A stretch of 64,000 bases of DNA from Gammaproteobacteria bacterium (GCA_028279365.1 JANQNX010000013.1:62001-126000), one strand, 5' to 3'; shown: positions 1 to 9,311, counted from the stretch's first letter. Notes: generated by a model not told the origin, from the letters alone. Translations and numbers: made by a program.

Positions 1-1219
1 TCGTGCATTATTACGGCTCTATCTAAATAAAGAGTTGAGTGACGTCGAGATCGTCGATTACGACTTCGACAATTTAGGTAAGCCCCCAGATAACTTCAAC
101 TGGGTTGAATATGATGTGCTTTTTCTGGACTACAAGTTAGGCCCATCGGAAGACGGCCTATCCTGGTTAAAAGAGTTCAGAGATAAACCCGGTTTCCCTC
201 CCACCATTATCCTGACCGCGGAAGGTGATGAATATGTCGCGGTAAAATCGATAAAACTTGGTGCGTCCGACTACATTAACAAAGTCGATATCAAACCAAA
301 GGTCATTGCCAAGATGGTTAATGAGGCCTGTGAATTTTCCAAGAAGACGGTTTATGAACAGCAAAACGATATTAATGAAGCTACGCAGATTATTAAAAAA
401 GTCGTAAAAAAAGATGCAGTGCCGGATACGGGACTCGATATAGGCTATAAATTTGTACGCATGATTGGCGAAGGTGCGATGTCGAAAGTCTATCTGGCGG
501 AACGCGTTAGCGATAAAAAAACGGCGGTATTAAAGATACTTGATTTGACGCGTGTTAAAGAACAGAAATTAATCCGTCGATTCATTCAGGAAGCAAATTT
601 AATCGCTGAATTGAATTCTCCATTCGTGGTCAGTATTTTTGATCAAGGCCTGACAGAGGAATACGGTTATATTGCGATGGAGTTCTTTTCCCGTGGCGAC
701 CTCAAACAGCGAGTTGAATTTGGTCTAAACCACGAAATAGCGATTATTTATGCCACACATATCGCCTATGGTCTGGAACAAATTCACCAGATTGATGTTG
801 TGCATCGGGATCTTAAACCGGCCAATATTATGTTTCGTGGCGATGATAGTCTGGCCTTGGCAGATTTCGGTATTTCCAAAAAACTCGATAAAGTCAGCGA
901 CATTACGACATTTGGCCAGATATTGGGGACACCGCATTACATGAGTCCGGAGCAGGGTGAAGGACACAGTGTCGATGCACGAACAGATTTATATAGCCTG
1001 GGTGTGTTGTTGTATGAAATGTTAACCGGAAATAAACCGTATTCTGCCAAAACCCCTGCAGCGATGATTTATCAACATGTGATGGCACCGATACCCAAGC
1101 TGCCGAAAGCCTTATCACGTTATCAGCCGGTAATAGATGGTTTATTAGCAAAACGACCGGAAGATAGAATAGCTTCGGCCAGAGATGTGATCAATGAACT
1201 TGAGACGTTGCAGGCTTAA
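1..1219 (+). CDS. Response-regulator receiver fused to a Ser/Thr protein kinase (5' end cut by the window)
   Basis: The frame stays open to the window edge, reading RALLRLYLNKEL before the first possible TTG start at 35, so the true start lies upstream and the receiver domain is only missing its beginning. The receiver has an aspartate in VLFLDYKLG as likely phosphoacceptor and the LTAEGD and GASDYINK elements. A eukaryotic-type kinase follows: glycine-rich loop IGEGAMSKVYLAE, lysine in AVLKIL, catalytic loop HRDLKPAN, ADFGISK metal-binding motif and GTPHYMSPEQ. No transmembrane segment or sensor domain follows, so it is a cytoplasmic kinase probably gated by phosphorelay. It converges with the TPR gene and overlaps it by a few bases. 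A PP2C phosphatase fused to an FGE domain lies at 46.7-48.7 kb and could be its counterpart (inference). Target unknown. Confidence 0.9.
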   Translation, partial: RALLRLYLNKELSDVEIVDYDFDNLGKPPDNFNWVEYDVLFLDYKLGPSEDGLSWLKEFRDKPGFPPTIILTAEGDEYVAVKSIKLGASDYINKVDIKPKVIAKMVNEACEFSKKTVYEQQNDINEATQIIKKVVKKDAVPDTGLDIGYKFVRMIGEGAMSKVYLAERVSDKKTAVLKILDLTRVKEQKLIRRFIQEANLIAELNSPFVVSIFDQGLTEEYGYIAMEFFSRGDLKQRVEFGLNHEIAIIYATHIAYGLEQIHQIDVVHRDLKPANIMFRGDDSLALADFGISKKLDKVSDITTFGQILGTPHYMSPEQGEGHSVDARTDLYSLGVLLYEMLTGNKPYSAKTPAAMIYQHVMAPIPKLPKALSRYQPVIDGLLAKRPEDRIASARDVINELETLQA

Positions 1220-2433
1220 CTTTGTTTTTCCGACTCGCGCTTTAAGTGCTCTAACCACCATTTGGCCTGTTCGTTAGTCGATTTATCTGTCATGGCACGA
1301 TTAAACGCCTGTGACGCCTGAGTTATATCTTCGGTATGGTAGCGAGCGATCCCCATCAATAGATTAAGTTTCGATTGCAGCGTTTTATCAGTGGAATCGG
1401 TCTTGTTAGTGAGTAGCGTCACGACCTCTTGCCATTGACTTGATTCTATATAGAGCTGCGCCAATCTGAGTCTGTCTTTACTGTCGTCATATTTATTGAC
1501 CAGTTCCCTGAGTACCGATTCTGCCTTTTGATCCTCATGCGCTAATGACCAGCTGTCGACCAGCAGTTGCAACATCTTTTTACTGTCTTTCACCCCGCCA
1601 ATGGCCAATTCTTTCTCCAGCACATTGCCTGCTTTGAAAGGCATTTCGAGATAGAGATAGGTTTTGACCAATTGCACGATGTCTCTCTCTTCCAATAGTT
1701 CCTTGGCATAGGCCAGTTCGTAGGTCGCGAGTGCACTTTTGGGTTTATCAAGTTCCTGATACATCCCCGCTAGTTGCAACCAGTAATCTCTTTTCTGCGG
1801 CGATAACACGACGATTTTTTCAAGCAGCTCGGCCGCTTTGTTATAGGATTTTATTTCGTAGTAGGCTGCAAGCAGCAGCTCGTACCAGTGGAAGGGTGGG
1901 CTGCTCGACAAGGCCATTGCCTTCTCAACATGAGCAATTAATTGCTTATAATCTTCTTTTTGATAATACGCGGAAGCAGCAAGTATATGCGCATCAGGTT
2001 TGGGCGATGGCTCTTTTTGAAACCATTTACCCAGATACTCCAGTCCTTTATCGGTTTGTTCGAGATGAATAAATAGCTGTGCAGCAGAATAGTTCAGATT
2101 ATGCGTCACATCCTCAGGCAGTGCGTTGAATGTCAGCGAACGCTCAAACATATCTGCTGCTGCGGCAAAGTTGCCGAGACCATTTTCGACATAGCCCATG
2201 GTCTGGTAGACGACGGCCTGATCATAAGTCTTCAGGTTTTTATTATTGAGTAAGGTTTGTAATTTTATTTTTGCTTGTTGGTAATCAAACTTTTCCATTA
2301 ATGCCTGCGCTTCAGTCAATTTAGCGTAAGTTGCGGCTTGCAATAAGGGTTTGTCCTTTGCATATGTCGGGTTAGACAATAACTGCAAGAGCAGGGCAAT
2401 GAAAAATACTGTTGAATAATGTTTTTTCATCAA
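1216..2433 (-). CDS. Secreted TPR-repeat protein, last gene of a TonB/ExbBD operon
   Basis: The 405-residue product starts with a signal peptide (about residues 1-25, ending NPTYA). The rest is helical and made of tetratricopeptide-like repeats, for example VYQTMGYVENGLGNFAAAADMFERS and YWLQLAGMYQELDKPKSALATYE, so it is probably a periplasmic or outer-membrane-associated scaffold. Its start overlaps the end of tonB by four bases (ATGA), so it is translationally coupled to the operon DUF3450, ExbB-like, ExbB, ExbD, TonB, TPR. In such clusters the TPR protein is thought to work with the energised TonB complex or its receptor. No receptor gene is in this window and the exact role is unknown. Confidence 0.85.
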   Translation of the reverse strand: MMKKHYSTVFFIALLLQLLSNPTYAKDKPLLQAATYAKLTEAQALMEKFDYQQAKIKLQTLLNNKNLKTYDQAVVYQTMGYVENGLGNFAAAADMFERSLTFNALPEDVTHNLNYSAAQLFIHLEQTDKGLEYLGKWFQKEPSPKPDAHILAASAYYQKEDYKQLIAHVEKAMALSSSPPFHWYELLLAAYYEIKSYNKAAELLEKIVVLSPQKRDYWLQLAGMYQELDKPKSALATYELAYAKELLEERDIVQLVKTYLYLEMPFKAGNVLEKELAIGGVKDSKKMLQLLVDSWSLAHEDQKAESVLRELVNKYDDSKDRLRLAQLYIESSQWQEVVTLLTNKTDSTDKTLQSKLNLLMGIARYHTEDITQASQAFNRAMTDKSTNEQAKWWLEHLKRESEKQS

Positions 2434-3125
2434 CGTTCCAGTTTGAAGTTAATATCCTGACGCGCACGTTTCTCCCTTTTTTCACCATTGACGATGTCCG
2501 GGTTAAATTTCCATTTCGAAATGGCGGCCAGTACTGCGCGATCAAATATCTTTGGCGGTTTTGATTTCACTATTTTGCTGTCTTTTACGGAACCGTCTGT
2601 TGCAATAGTAAATTCAACCGTGACAACACCTTCAATTCCAGACCTTAGTGCTCTCGGCGGGTAGACGGGTGGGATACGTAATGTCGGGACAACGTTGGTA
2701 TCAATTTTTGGACGACCCTGTTTTCTGGTGGTGATAGATTTCGTACTTTTGACAAAATCACCAATAAACGGCGTGCCGCTCAAAGACATGGGCACATCAA
2801 TATTGGGTAATGCCATATCAAACTGGGTCTCGGAGACTTGTGGTTTCTCCACTTCAGTTTCGACCATCTCTGATGGTGGTGGGGGGGTGTCTTCGGGTTC
2901 AGGCTCAATTAAATCTTCAGGCGGTGGCGGCTCTTCCAGAGAACGCTGTTGCTTTACGCGAATAAAATCGACCAGGCTGACATTCTCTAGCTCTAAGCTT
3001 AATCCCCTTTCATTGGTCACGAGTTGTTGTATCAATAAAAATAAGGCAGCGTTAAACAGTAACGCGCCCAGTAAATAAAAGGGGTATCTTGATAAGACAG
3101 TGAAGTTGGGATGTTTCAATTTCAT
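2430..3125 (-). CDS. tonB: TonB energy-transducing protein
   Basis: The 231-residue product has one N-terminal membrane segment (about residues 14-36). A short proline/glutamate-rich spacer follows (residues about 63-92, with PPPPEDLIEPEPEDTPPPP). The C-terminal TonB domain contains the YP motif in PPVYPPRALRSGIEG and the WKFNP strand. It couples the inner-membrane proton gradient, through ExbB and ExbD, to outer-membrane receptors. It is shorter than E. coli TonB, mainly in the spacer. It lies 27 bases downstream of exbD and overlaps the TPR gene. With two ExbB-type proteins in the same operon it is probably a dedicated system for one class of receptor rather than the housekeeping TonB. Confidence 0.93.
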   Translation of the reverse strand: MKLKHPNFTVLSRYPFYLLGALLFNAALFLLIQQLVTNERGLSLELENVSLVDFIRVKQQRSLEEPPPPEDLIEPEPEDTPPPPSEMVETEVEKPQVSETQFDMALPNIDVPMSLSGTPFIGDFVKSTKSITTRKQGRPKIDTNVVPTLRIPPVYPPRALRSGIEGVVTVEFTIATDGSVKDSKIVKSKPPKIFDRAVLAAISKWKFNPDIVNGEKREKRARQDINFKLER

Positions 3126-3152
3126 AGTCCAGACAGTGACAGTTAGCTTTTG

Positions 3153-3560
3153 CTACTCATTAGAGGCGGCAATGGACACATTAGTGACGCCCGCGAGCCG
3201 CACCTGATCCAGTACATCGACAGTCAGGCCGGTTAAGACTTTTTTATCGGCAAGGATAATCACTGTGCCTTCCGGGTTTTGTGCCTGTTGGTGTTCCACA
3301 TGAGCACGCACTGCGCGTAGCTCAATATTCTGATTGTCGACCCATATTTCACCTTCCTGATTAATACCGATAATCATACTACCGTGTTCTTCCCTGACTG
3401 CGGTTTGTGCCGATGGTCGATCCACCTCAATCCCGGATTCCTTGGTGAATGAAGCCGTGACCAGGAAAAATATCAATAAAATAAACACCATATCAATTAA
3501 CGGTGTGAGGTTAATGTTTTCGGCTGCCGAAGCCTGGTCGTTAATATGAGAGCGTCGCAT
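3153..3560 (-). CDS. exbD: ExbD/TolR-type proton-channel subunit
   Basis: The product is 135 residues, a usual ExbD length. It has a short cytoplasmic N-terminus, one membrane helix at about residues 19-38, and a periplasmic domain. The key proton-carrying aspartate is visible as Asp23 in NLTPLIDMVFILL. The periplasmic part ends in the expected ADKKVLTGLTVDVLDQVRLAGV pattern. It sits one base after exbB and before tonB, which supports an ExbB-ExbD-TonB motor. TolR is the alternative name for the same fold, but the adjacent tonB favours ExbD. Confidence 0.93.
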   Translation of the reverse strand: MRRSHINDQASAAENINLTPLIDMVFILLIFFLVTASFTKESGIEVDRPSAQTAVREEHGSMIIGINQEGEIWVDNQNIELRAVRAHVEHQQAQNPEGTVIILADKKVLTGLTVDVLDQVRLAGVTNVSIAASNE

Positions 3561-3561
3561 G

Positions 3562-4074
3562 TTAATGAGCCAGTAAATCTTTCGCGATCAGTTCTTTGGC
3601 TTTTGCACGTCTATTCAGATCGGTAATCACGTATAACCCAGCGATGGATGTGACCAGACCAGCAGTGGTAGGTAACAATGCTTTGGATATTCCCTCGGCC
3701 ATGCCGCGAGCATTGCTGGTACCGAATACATTAAGGACTTCAAAGATTGAGATCATGCCGGTCACTGTTCCCAACAGACCTAATAACGGCAGAATAGCGG
3801 TAAGGGTTTTGATTGGGATGAGATTATGCTTAAGTGCAATCGACAGCTCAGTTAGCAGACCATCTCTTATTTTTAAGGCAAACCAGGATGTGCGTTCGCG
3901 TCGACGCTGCCATTGTTCGACGATCACTTCCAGTCGTTTGGGATAGACCCGATACAAAAACCAATAGCGCTCAATAATTAATAACCACATAAAGAAGGAC
4001 AGAAAGAATACGCTGACCAGTACCGGTCCGCCCTTGGAAAAAAAGTCGCGCATTATTTCTATTTGGTCAAACAT
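3562..4074 (-). CDS. exbB: ExbB/TolQ-type motor subunit
   Basis: The product is 170 residues with three predicted membrane segments: about 15-33, then the pair around LTAILPLLGLLGTVTGMISIFEVL and LLPTTAGLVTSIAGLYVITDL. The MotA/TolQ/ExbB signature PLLGLLGTVTGM and the second helix with conserved Thr/Ala residues are clear. It forms the pentameric channel that partners ExbD. The gene overlaps the upstream longer ExbB-like gene by eight bases and precedes exbD by one base, so all are co-translated. It is short for ExbB, without an N-terminal extension. Confidence 0.93.
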   Translation of the reverse strand: MFDQIEIMRDFFSKGGPVLVSVFFLSFFMWLLIIERYWFLYRVYPKRLEVIVEQWQRRRERTSWFALKIRDGLLTELSIALKHNLIPIKTLTAILPLLGLLGTVTGMISIFEVLNVFGTSNARGMAEGISKALLPTTAGLVTSIAGLYVITDLNRRAKAKELIAKDLLAH

Positions 4075-5422
4075 TGTTTTTTAATCGATTGATTTCTGCT
4101 AGTAGTGCAACAAATGCAGTACTTTTTTCATCGAGTATTTGCACAAGGTTATTGCTTTTTGACATTAAGAAACTGTGAAAAAGTAACAATGGAATCGCGA
4201 CTAATAATCCCATCACTGTCGTGACCAGGGCTTGAGAGATACCACCAGACATGACCCGGGGGTCGCCAGTGCCATACAGTGTAATTGACTGAAAGGTTTC
4301 GATGATGCCGGTCACCGTGCCGAGCAAACCTAGCAAGGGGGAGACGGCAGCCAGTAACGCCAGCATGCCCAGGCCGCGCTGAACTTTCGGTACTTCTTTC
4401 AGGATGGCCTCATCAAGTTTTAACTCCAGTGTCTCGGTATCCACATCCGGATTGTCGTTGTAAACCTGCATAATGCGCCCCAGCGGGTTTGGCCCCGGCT
4501 TTTTACTCTTGAGCTGTTTTTCTACTTTTCTGCCGGTCAGGGTAAGTTTGATAAAGCGTTCGAGTGTAATTAGTAGACCTACAATACCAATGAAAATAAT
4601 AATGTAACCGACGATGCCGCCTTGCTGGATCCGATTTTTTAAATCAGGTACTTGCACCAGCAGCGCCAACATGGCCCCCCTGGTCGGGTCGATAGGAAAT
4701 TCATGAAAACCACTATTGTTTTGCTCAAGGCTTAGCGCCATATTTTGGAAGCGTTGTTCCGGTTGTTTGCCTGGCTCAATGAGTTTCCCTGTTTCAGGCA
4801 GATTGCGTAGAAATTTTCCGGCTGAGATCGCGTTAAATACACCGACTCGAGTCACATCCTGTTCAATTTCATTGCCTGCCGCAGTAATGATTTTATTTTT
4901 AAATGTGACTACCTTGCCAGACTCTACCATCTCATCCATAGCAAGCAGCCAAAGATCTTCCAGCTCTTTTAATGACGGTAACTCTTTGCGCGTGGCCAAA
5001 ACTTCTAATATTTCATCTCTACCTTGCTTTTGTGCGGATACCAAGGATGAATCAATGACGCTGTCCATATCGCCTGCAATTTGTTTCACAATGCCATCCA
5101 TTTCAGACAGCGAACCCATCTTGTTTCTTAATTCACGTCTTTTTTCCTGGATCTTAATGTCATTAGCTTCATAACTGGATTTAAGTCGCTCGCCCCTCAA
5201 TTCGTCCTTTTTTAATTGGTTTTCGGCTGCAGCCAATAATTGTTTTTGTTTGTCTCGTGCTTTCTTAAAGCGCATTTCCCGCTGTTCCAGTTCCTTTTTT
5301 TCCAGCGTACGTTCCTGCTTTACCTGTTCTAACAATTCGTCAAGGTTGCCTGGGGCTTCGGCCAGTAATTTGAGCGGAGTCATTGAGCATAGTAGACATA
5401 GTAGTATCAAGGTTCTATTCAT
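4067..5422 (-). CDS. Long MotA/TolQ/ExbB-family protein with periplasmic coiled-coil extension
   Basis: The 451-residue product begins with a signal peptide or anchor (residues 1-21). A long charged coiled coil follows (about 28-125) and then a periplasmic domain to about 260. A membrane helix lies at about 270-292, and the ExbB core at about 350-440 includes PLLGLLGTVTGIIETFQ and a second helix pair. The N-terminal half is absent from ordinary ExbB. The arrangement DUF3450, long ExbB, ExbB, ExbD, TonB, TPR recurs in gammaproteobacteria. The coiled-coil part may reach toward the DUF3450 protein, which is also coiled coil (inference). It overlaps its neighbours on both sides by 4-8 bases. Confidence 0.9.
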   Translation of the reverse strand: MNRTLILLCLLCSMTPLKLLAEAPGNLDELLEQVKQERTLEKKELEQREMRFKKARDKQKQLLAAAENQLKKDELRGERLKSSYEANDIKIQEKRRELRNKMGSLSEMDGIVKQIAGDMDSVIDSSLVSAQKQGRDEILEVLATRKELPSLKELEDLWLLAMDEMVESGKVVTFKNKIITAAGNEIEQDVTRVGVFNAISAGKFLRNLPETGKLIEPGKQPEQRFQNMALSLEQNNSGFHEFPIDPTRGAMLALLVQVPDLKNRIQQGGIVGYIIIFIGIVGLLITLERFIKLTLTGRKVEKQLKSKKPGPNPLGRIMQVYNDNPDVDTETLELKLDEAILKEVPKVQRGLGMLALLAAVSPLLGLLGTVTGIIETFQSITLYGTGDPRVMSGGISQALVTTVMGLLVAIPLLLFHSFLMSKSNNLVQILDEKSTAFVALLAEINRLKNNV

Positions 5423-6186
5423 GGCTTTGCTACCTGTACAGGGAGTTTGATCAGCTCAGGCGGGGCCTGTTTTTTCGCAACTTGCAATCCAAGTTTTATT
5501 GAACGATTGTAGTTGTCAGATAATTCTTCCCATTTTCTGCTGACTTTATTCCACACGCCACTGAGCTCGCCGTCAGGTGTTTGGAAAGTCATACTCAAAC
5601 GACCTACACGTAAGACATCAACTGTGTATTCCTGTCCATTCATAGCGACTGTTTCACTGTAGGATTCAATGGTTCTGCCATATTCAAGCTCGATCAAATA
5701 GGATTCCATGATGCGTCGATATTTATCTGGCAGGGTAACATCGGATCGGTCCATCATTGATTTTAATAAAGCAATGCGTTCATTTCGCTCGGTCTTCAAA
5801 AACGGCATGTCCAGAGCGATAAACTTATCTAACGTATCGATCATATTTAACATTAGCGGTACGATGCTTCGTTGAGTTTCTTCGGCATTGTCCAGCTGTC
5901 GTTGAATCGAAGCGAGTGACTCGTTCTGACTTTTTACCAGTTTTGCCAGCTGGTCGTTATATGTTTGCAGGCTGTCAGATTTTCTAATGGTGTCGCGATA
6001 TTGCTGCACGATATCCCGGGTTTGTTCGACCAGAGAGTCAACCTTGGATTGCGACTTAATCGCTTCAGTCTGGGCATTGATCCTGCTGTCAATGGCCTTT
6101 TCCAGCACTTCGGTTTCAGCACCACTGTAACTGGTAAAGAGCGACAGGATAAAAATATAAATAAAAAGGGGAAACAGCTTTTCCAT
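5419..6186 (-). CDS. DUF3450 periplasmic coiled-coil protein, first gene of the TonB operon
   Basis: The 255-residue product has a signal peptide (residues 1-23, ending SYSGA), a heptad-rich coiled coil at about 28-110, and a C-terminal globular part with the aromatic stretch LSGVWNKVSRKWEEL. This matches DUF3450, a family of unknown biochemical function encoded with ExbB/ExbD/TonB genes. It opens the leftward operon; its upstream region (6187-6350) also holds the promoter side of the divergent sensor kinase. A structural role bridging periplasm and motor is inferred from context only. Confidence 0.85.
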   Translation of the reverse strand: MEKLFPLFIYIFILSLFTSYSGAETEVLEKAIDSRINAQTEAIKSQSKVDSLVEQTRDIVQQYRDTIRKSDSLQTYNDQLAKLVKSQNESLASIQRQLDNAEETQRSIVPLMLNMIDTLDKFIALDMPFLKTERNERIALLKSMMDRSDVTLPDKYRRIMESYLIELEYGRTIESYSETVAMNGQEYTVDVLRVGRLSMTFQTPDGELSGVWNKVSRKWEELSDNYNRSIKLGLQVAKKQAPPELIKLPVQVAKP

Positions 6187-6350
6187 CAGGAATTTTTCCT
6201 AATTCATTAAAGTTTAACTATATATAATATTCACATTGTAAATAAAACGATAGCCAACACAAATCTCTGAAATTTCAGATTAAAGTTGGTTTTCATCATG
6301 AAAAATCGGCTGGCGTCGGTATTTCTTTAGTCATTCAAAGTCAGAATAAC

Positions 6351-7712
6351 GTGAGCTTACGATTACGCCTTAACATTTTTATCACGCTGTTATTTATAAG
6401 TCTATTTATTGGCAGCAGCTTTTATATCATTGCTGAAGCCAGAGATGGTGTTCAGCGAGAGGTCGAGTCAAGTGCCCGATTTGCATTGCAATTGCTGCAG
6501 ATTGCTATCGAGCCGGTATCGGAAGTTCAGACTAGGAATGGGCAAACCAAACTCCTGCAAAGCTTAGCGCAGATGGACGAGATAAGGCATCTGCATATAG
6601 AAATACTGAATCCGGATAATATTTTATTACCGGTTCAGTCTGAAAATGAAGTTACCGGTAATGCGCCAGAATGGTATGTCGATCTGGTTAAGCCATCACC
6701 GATAGAAATTAAACGCTGGTTTTATAATCCCAGCTTTCCTCCAACCGGTATAGTGATAAGAGCGGACCCTACCGATGAAATAGACGAAAACTGGAATGAG
6801 GTCAGAAATATCCTTGTGTTATTGCTGGTCTTTATTTGTCTGGCAAATGTACTGGTTTATATCGTCACCGGGCGTAATCTGAGTCCATTGAAAACGATTT
6901 CAAATGCGCTACAAACGATTGAGAAAGGTAACTATCAATTGGAGTTACCTGAGTTTCGTTTGCCTGAAGTTGCTCAGCTGTCGAAGCGCTTTAACCATAT
7001 GGCGAAAGTGCTGCGTAAGAGCAGGGAAGAGAACCAATTACTCACGCAGCGTTCGTTACAGATACAGGAAGAGGAGAGACGCCATCTTGCGCAAGAATTG
7101 CATGATGAGCTGGGCCAGACCATCACTGCAATCAAGGCTGTGGCAGTAGCAATCAGTCAGGATGCTAATCCTTCGCCAGAGGCAGTAAAAGATAATGTGA
7201 ATACCATTGTTGAATATTCGGATCACATCTATGGTGTAGCGAAAAACATGATGCATCGTTTGCGACCATCAATACTGGATGAATTTGGTCTGGTTAAGGC
7301 CTTGCAGCATATGGTAGACGAATGGAACAGCTTACAAGATGATGTGTTTTGTCATTTTACTTTTTCCAGTGTGCCCGAAGACCTGCCAGAGACGATAAAA
7401 ATCAGCCTCTTCAGAATTGTCCAGGAAAGTCTGACAAATGTCTTAAAGCATGCCGAAGCTTCCGAAGTGACTATTTCTCTTCTGTATGAGAAAGGCTCGA
7501 TTAAAGATACGATTAATCTAAGGGTAAGCGACAACGGTAAAGGAATTAATTTTGATCAGATTAATCCTGGGCTGGGACTGATTGGTATGCGAGAGCGGGT
7601 TGAGATGCTCGATGGAAAGTTTGAGTTTGGTCCGGATAAACATAGTGGCTTATCAATCGATATTGATATTCCCGTTACAAAATATGAGGAAGTGTATGCA
7701 ACAGAAAATTAA
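6351..7712 (+). CDS. MoxY-like sensor histidine kinase (LapD/MoxY periplasmic domain, HAMP, NarX-type kinase)
   Basis: The start is GTG. Two membrane helices (about residues 9-27 and 153-173) flank a periplasmic domain of the LapD/MoxY type. A HAMP segment (about 176-228) follows, then a HisKA_3 dimerisation domain with phosphorylated His251 in LAQELHDELGQ. The ATPase domain has N-box Asn363 (QESLTNVLKHAE) and G-boxes DNGKG and GLGLIGMRER. The response-regulator gene overlaps its end by 17 bases. MoxY/MxaY with MoxX/MxaX controls methanol dehydrogenase genes in several methylotrophs. The neighbouring PQQ-associated genes fit that role, but the signal and targets here are inferred. Confidence 0.9.
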   Translation: MSLRLRLNIFITLLFISLFIGSSFYIIAEARDGVQREVESSARFALQLLQIAIEPVSEVQTRNGQTKLLQSLAQMDEIRHLHIEILNPDNILLPVQSENEVTGNAPEWYVDLVKPSPIEIKRWFYNPSFPPTGIVIRADPTDEIDENWNEVRNILVLLLVFICLANVLVYIVTGRNLSPLKTISNALQTIEKGNYQLELPEFRLPEVAQLSKRFNHMAKVLRKSREENQLLTQRSLQIQEEERRHLAQELHDELGQTITAIKAVAVAISQDANPSPEAVKDNVNTIVEYSDHIYGVAKNMMHRLRPSILDEFGLVKALQHMVDEWNSLQDDVFCHFTFSSVPEDLPETIKISLFRIVQESLTNVLKHAEASEVTISLLYEKGSIKDTINLRVSDNGKGINFDQINPGLGLIGMRERVEMLDGKFEFGPDKHSGLSIDIDIPVTKYEEVYATEN

Positions 7713-8337
7713 AGTGATGCTGGTCGATGACCATGCAGTAGTTAGGGCAGGCTATCAAATGTTATTAAAAAGTACGCCTTTCATCGAGGTGGTATCTGAA
7801 GCATCGAGCGGTGAAGAAGCCTGTCGGGATTATGCCAATGTACTGCCGGATGTTGTGATTATGGATTTATCCTTGCCCGGTATTGGTGGCATCGAGGCAA
7901 TAAGGAGGATTATCAGTCGGGATAGCGAGGCAAGAGTGCTGGTTTTCAGTATGCATGAGGACATCATTTTCGTTGAGCAGGCGATTCAGGCTGGCGCAGT
8001 CGGTTATTTGACGAAAAAATCAGCACCGCAGCTACTGATTGAGGCGATACAAAAGGTAGTGCAGGGAGAGCGTTACATTGATGCTGAATTGGCGCAGATT
8101 ATGGCTTATGAAAAATCAAGAGGGCAGGACACGCCACTATCTGACCTGTCCACCCGCGAATTTGAGATATTCTGTATGTTAGCGGAAGGAATGAATACCA
8201 GCGAGATTGCCAAACGATTGTCTCTCAGTTACAAAACTGTCGCCAACTATAGTTCGCAGATTAAAGCGAAACTAGAGGTGACGACAATTGCAGATATTGC
8301 TCGTATAGCAATTCGCTATAATGTGATTAAAGCCTAG
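7696..8337 (+). CDS. MoxX-like response regulator (NarL/LuxR family)
   Basis: The chosen start is the ATG at 7696, preceded by a GAGGA ribosome-binding site inside the end of the kinase gene. It gives 213 residues, a normal NarL-family length; longer starts would run back through the kinase. The receiver has Asp11-Asp12 and the phosphoacceptor Asp57 in VVIMDLSLPG, with the conserved lysine in GYLTKKSAPQ. The C-terminal GerE/LuxR helix-turn-helix (about 150-213) reads LSTREFEIFCMLAEGM and SLSYKTVANYSSQIKAKL. It should be phosphorylated by the overlapping MoxY-like kinase and act on PQQ/alcohol oxidation genes (inference from context). Confidence 0.92.
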   Translation: MQQKIKVMLVDDHAVVRAGYQMLLKSTPFIEVVSEASSGEEACRDYANVLPDVVIMDLSLPGIGGIEAIRRIISRDSEARVLVFSMHEDIIFVEQAIQAGAVGYLTKKSAPQLLIEAIQKVVQGERYIDAELAQIMAYEKSRGQDTPLSDLSTREFEIFCMLAEGMNTSEIAKRLSLSYKTVANYSSQIKAKLEVTTIADIARIAIRYNVIKA

Positions 8338-8345
8338 TGATTTGC

Positions 8346-9311
8346 CTAGTCGTTGATGACGACTCCCCATGGGAAACTACCTACTTTGATGGTTTTAATC
8401 ACTTCATTTTTTCCGGTATCAATCACCGATACCGTGCCGCTAACGCCATCCGTGGTAAATAGGCGACTACCATCTTTGGTCATGGCAAGCCCCCATACCC
8501 GCTTTCCTACCGGGATTTTCTTAATAATTTTCAGCGTATCTGCGTCCATCACTTTGACGGCATTGGCTCGACCACCAGCTACATAGATCACTTTTTCATC
8601 AAGACTCAATAACACATCTTTGGGTTTTGATTTACTATCACCAGTGCTGCCTTTCTTTAATATCTCTGCTGTGTCCATGTTGACTTTGACGACTTCGCCG
8701 CTAATTTCTGCGGTCGCATAAGCAATGTTACTGGCTTTGGTGAATGTTGCCGCTCGTGGACGAGAACCGACGAGAATATTGTTTTCAATAGTATGTTCCG
8801 GGACTCTAATAACGTGAAGCATGTTAGTGGACTCACTCGTGACGATAACACGTTTGCCATCCGGAGATATGGCAACGCCCTCGGGTTCCAGACCCACACT
8901 GATTTCGACAATTTGTGCTCCTGTTTTTGGATCAAACACCGAAGCCTTGGCGTTATCTTCGTTTGATACATACACATTACCATTTGGATGGACAGCGAAT
9001 GTTTCTGGATCAGAGCCGGCTTCGAAATCGCGCAAAATTTCCAGCGTATTGGTATCGACTACACGAATTTTATTTTCTTCACTGACCGCGACATAAAGTT
9101 CTTTGCCGTCAGGAGAGATACCGACACCACGAGGTCGCTCACCAATTTCAATTGTTTTCTCAACCTTCAAACTGTCACCATCAATGACAGAAATCGTGTC
9201 GTCTTTTTCATTCGATACAAATATCCGACCAGTCTGTTCTGCCAACGCAAAATTTGTAGACAGTATTAGTAACAATGCTGCTGAAATGAGAGAGCCAATT
9301 AATTGTTTCAT
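8346..9311 (-). CDS. Periplasmic YVTN-type beta-propeller of PQQ-dependent alcohol catabolism
   Basis: The 321-residue product has a signal peptide (residues 1-24, ending FALA) and about seven blade repeats of the form GRIFVSNEKDDTISVIDGDSLKVEKTI and PRGVGISPDGKELYVAVS. This is the beta-propeller family regularly encoded beside PQQ-dependent alcohol dehydrogenases (TIGR03866-type). Its biochemical job is not established; it may stabilise or link periplasmic oxidation components. The start has an AGAGGA ribosome-binding site. It is transcribed leftward after the substrate-binding protein gene, with 29 bases between them, so the two form one unit divergent from the aldehyde oxidoreductase operon. 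Confidence 0.88.
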   Translation of the reverse strand: MKQLIGSLISAALLLILSTNFALAEQTGRIFVSNEKDDTISVIDGDSLKVEKTIEIGERPRGVGISPDGKELYVAVSEENKIRVVDTNTLEILRDFEAGSDPETFAVHPNGNVYVSNEDNAKASVFDPKTGAQIVEISVGLEPEGVAISPDGKRVIVTSESTNMLHVIRVPEHTIENNILVGSRPRAATFTKASNIAYATAEISGEVVKVNMDTAEILKKGSTGDSKSKPKDVLLSLDEKVIYVAGGRANAVKVMDADTLKIIKKIPVGKRVWGLAMTKDGSRLFTTDGVSGTVSVIDTGKNEVIKTIKVGSFPWGVVIND

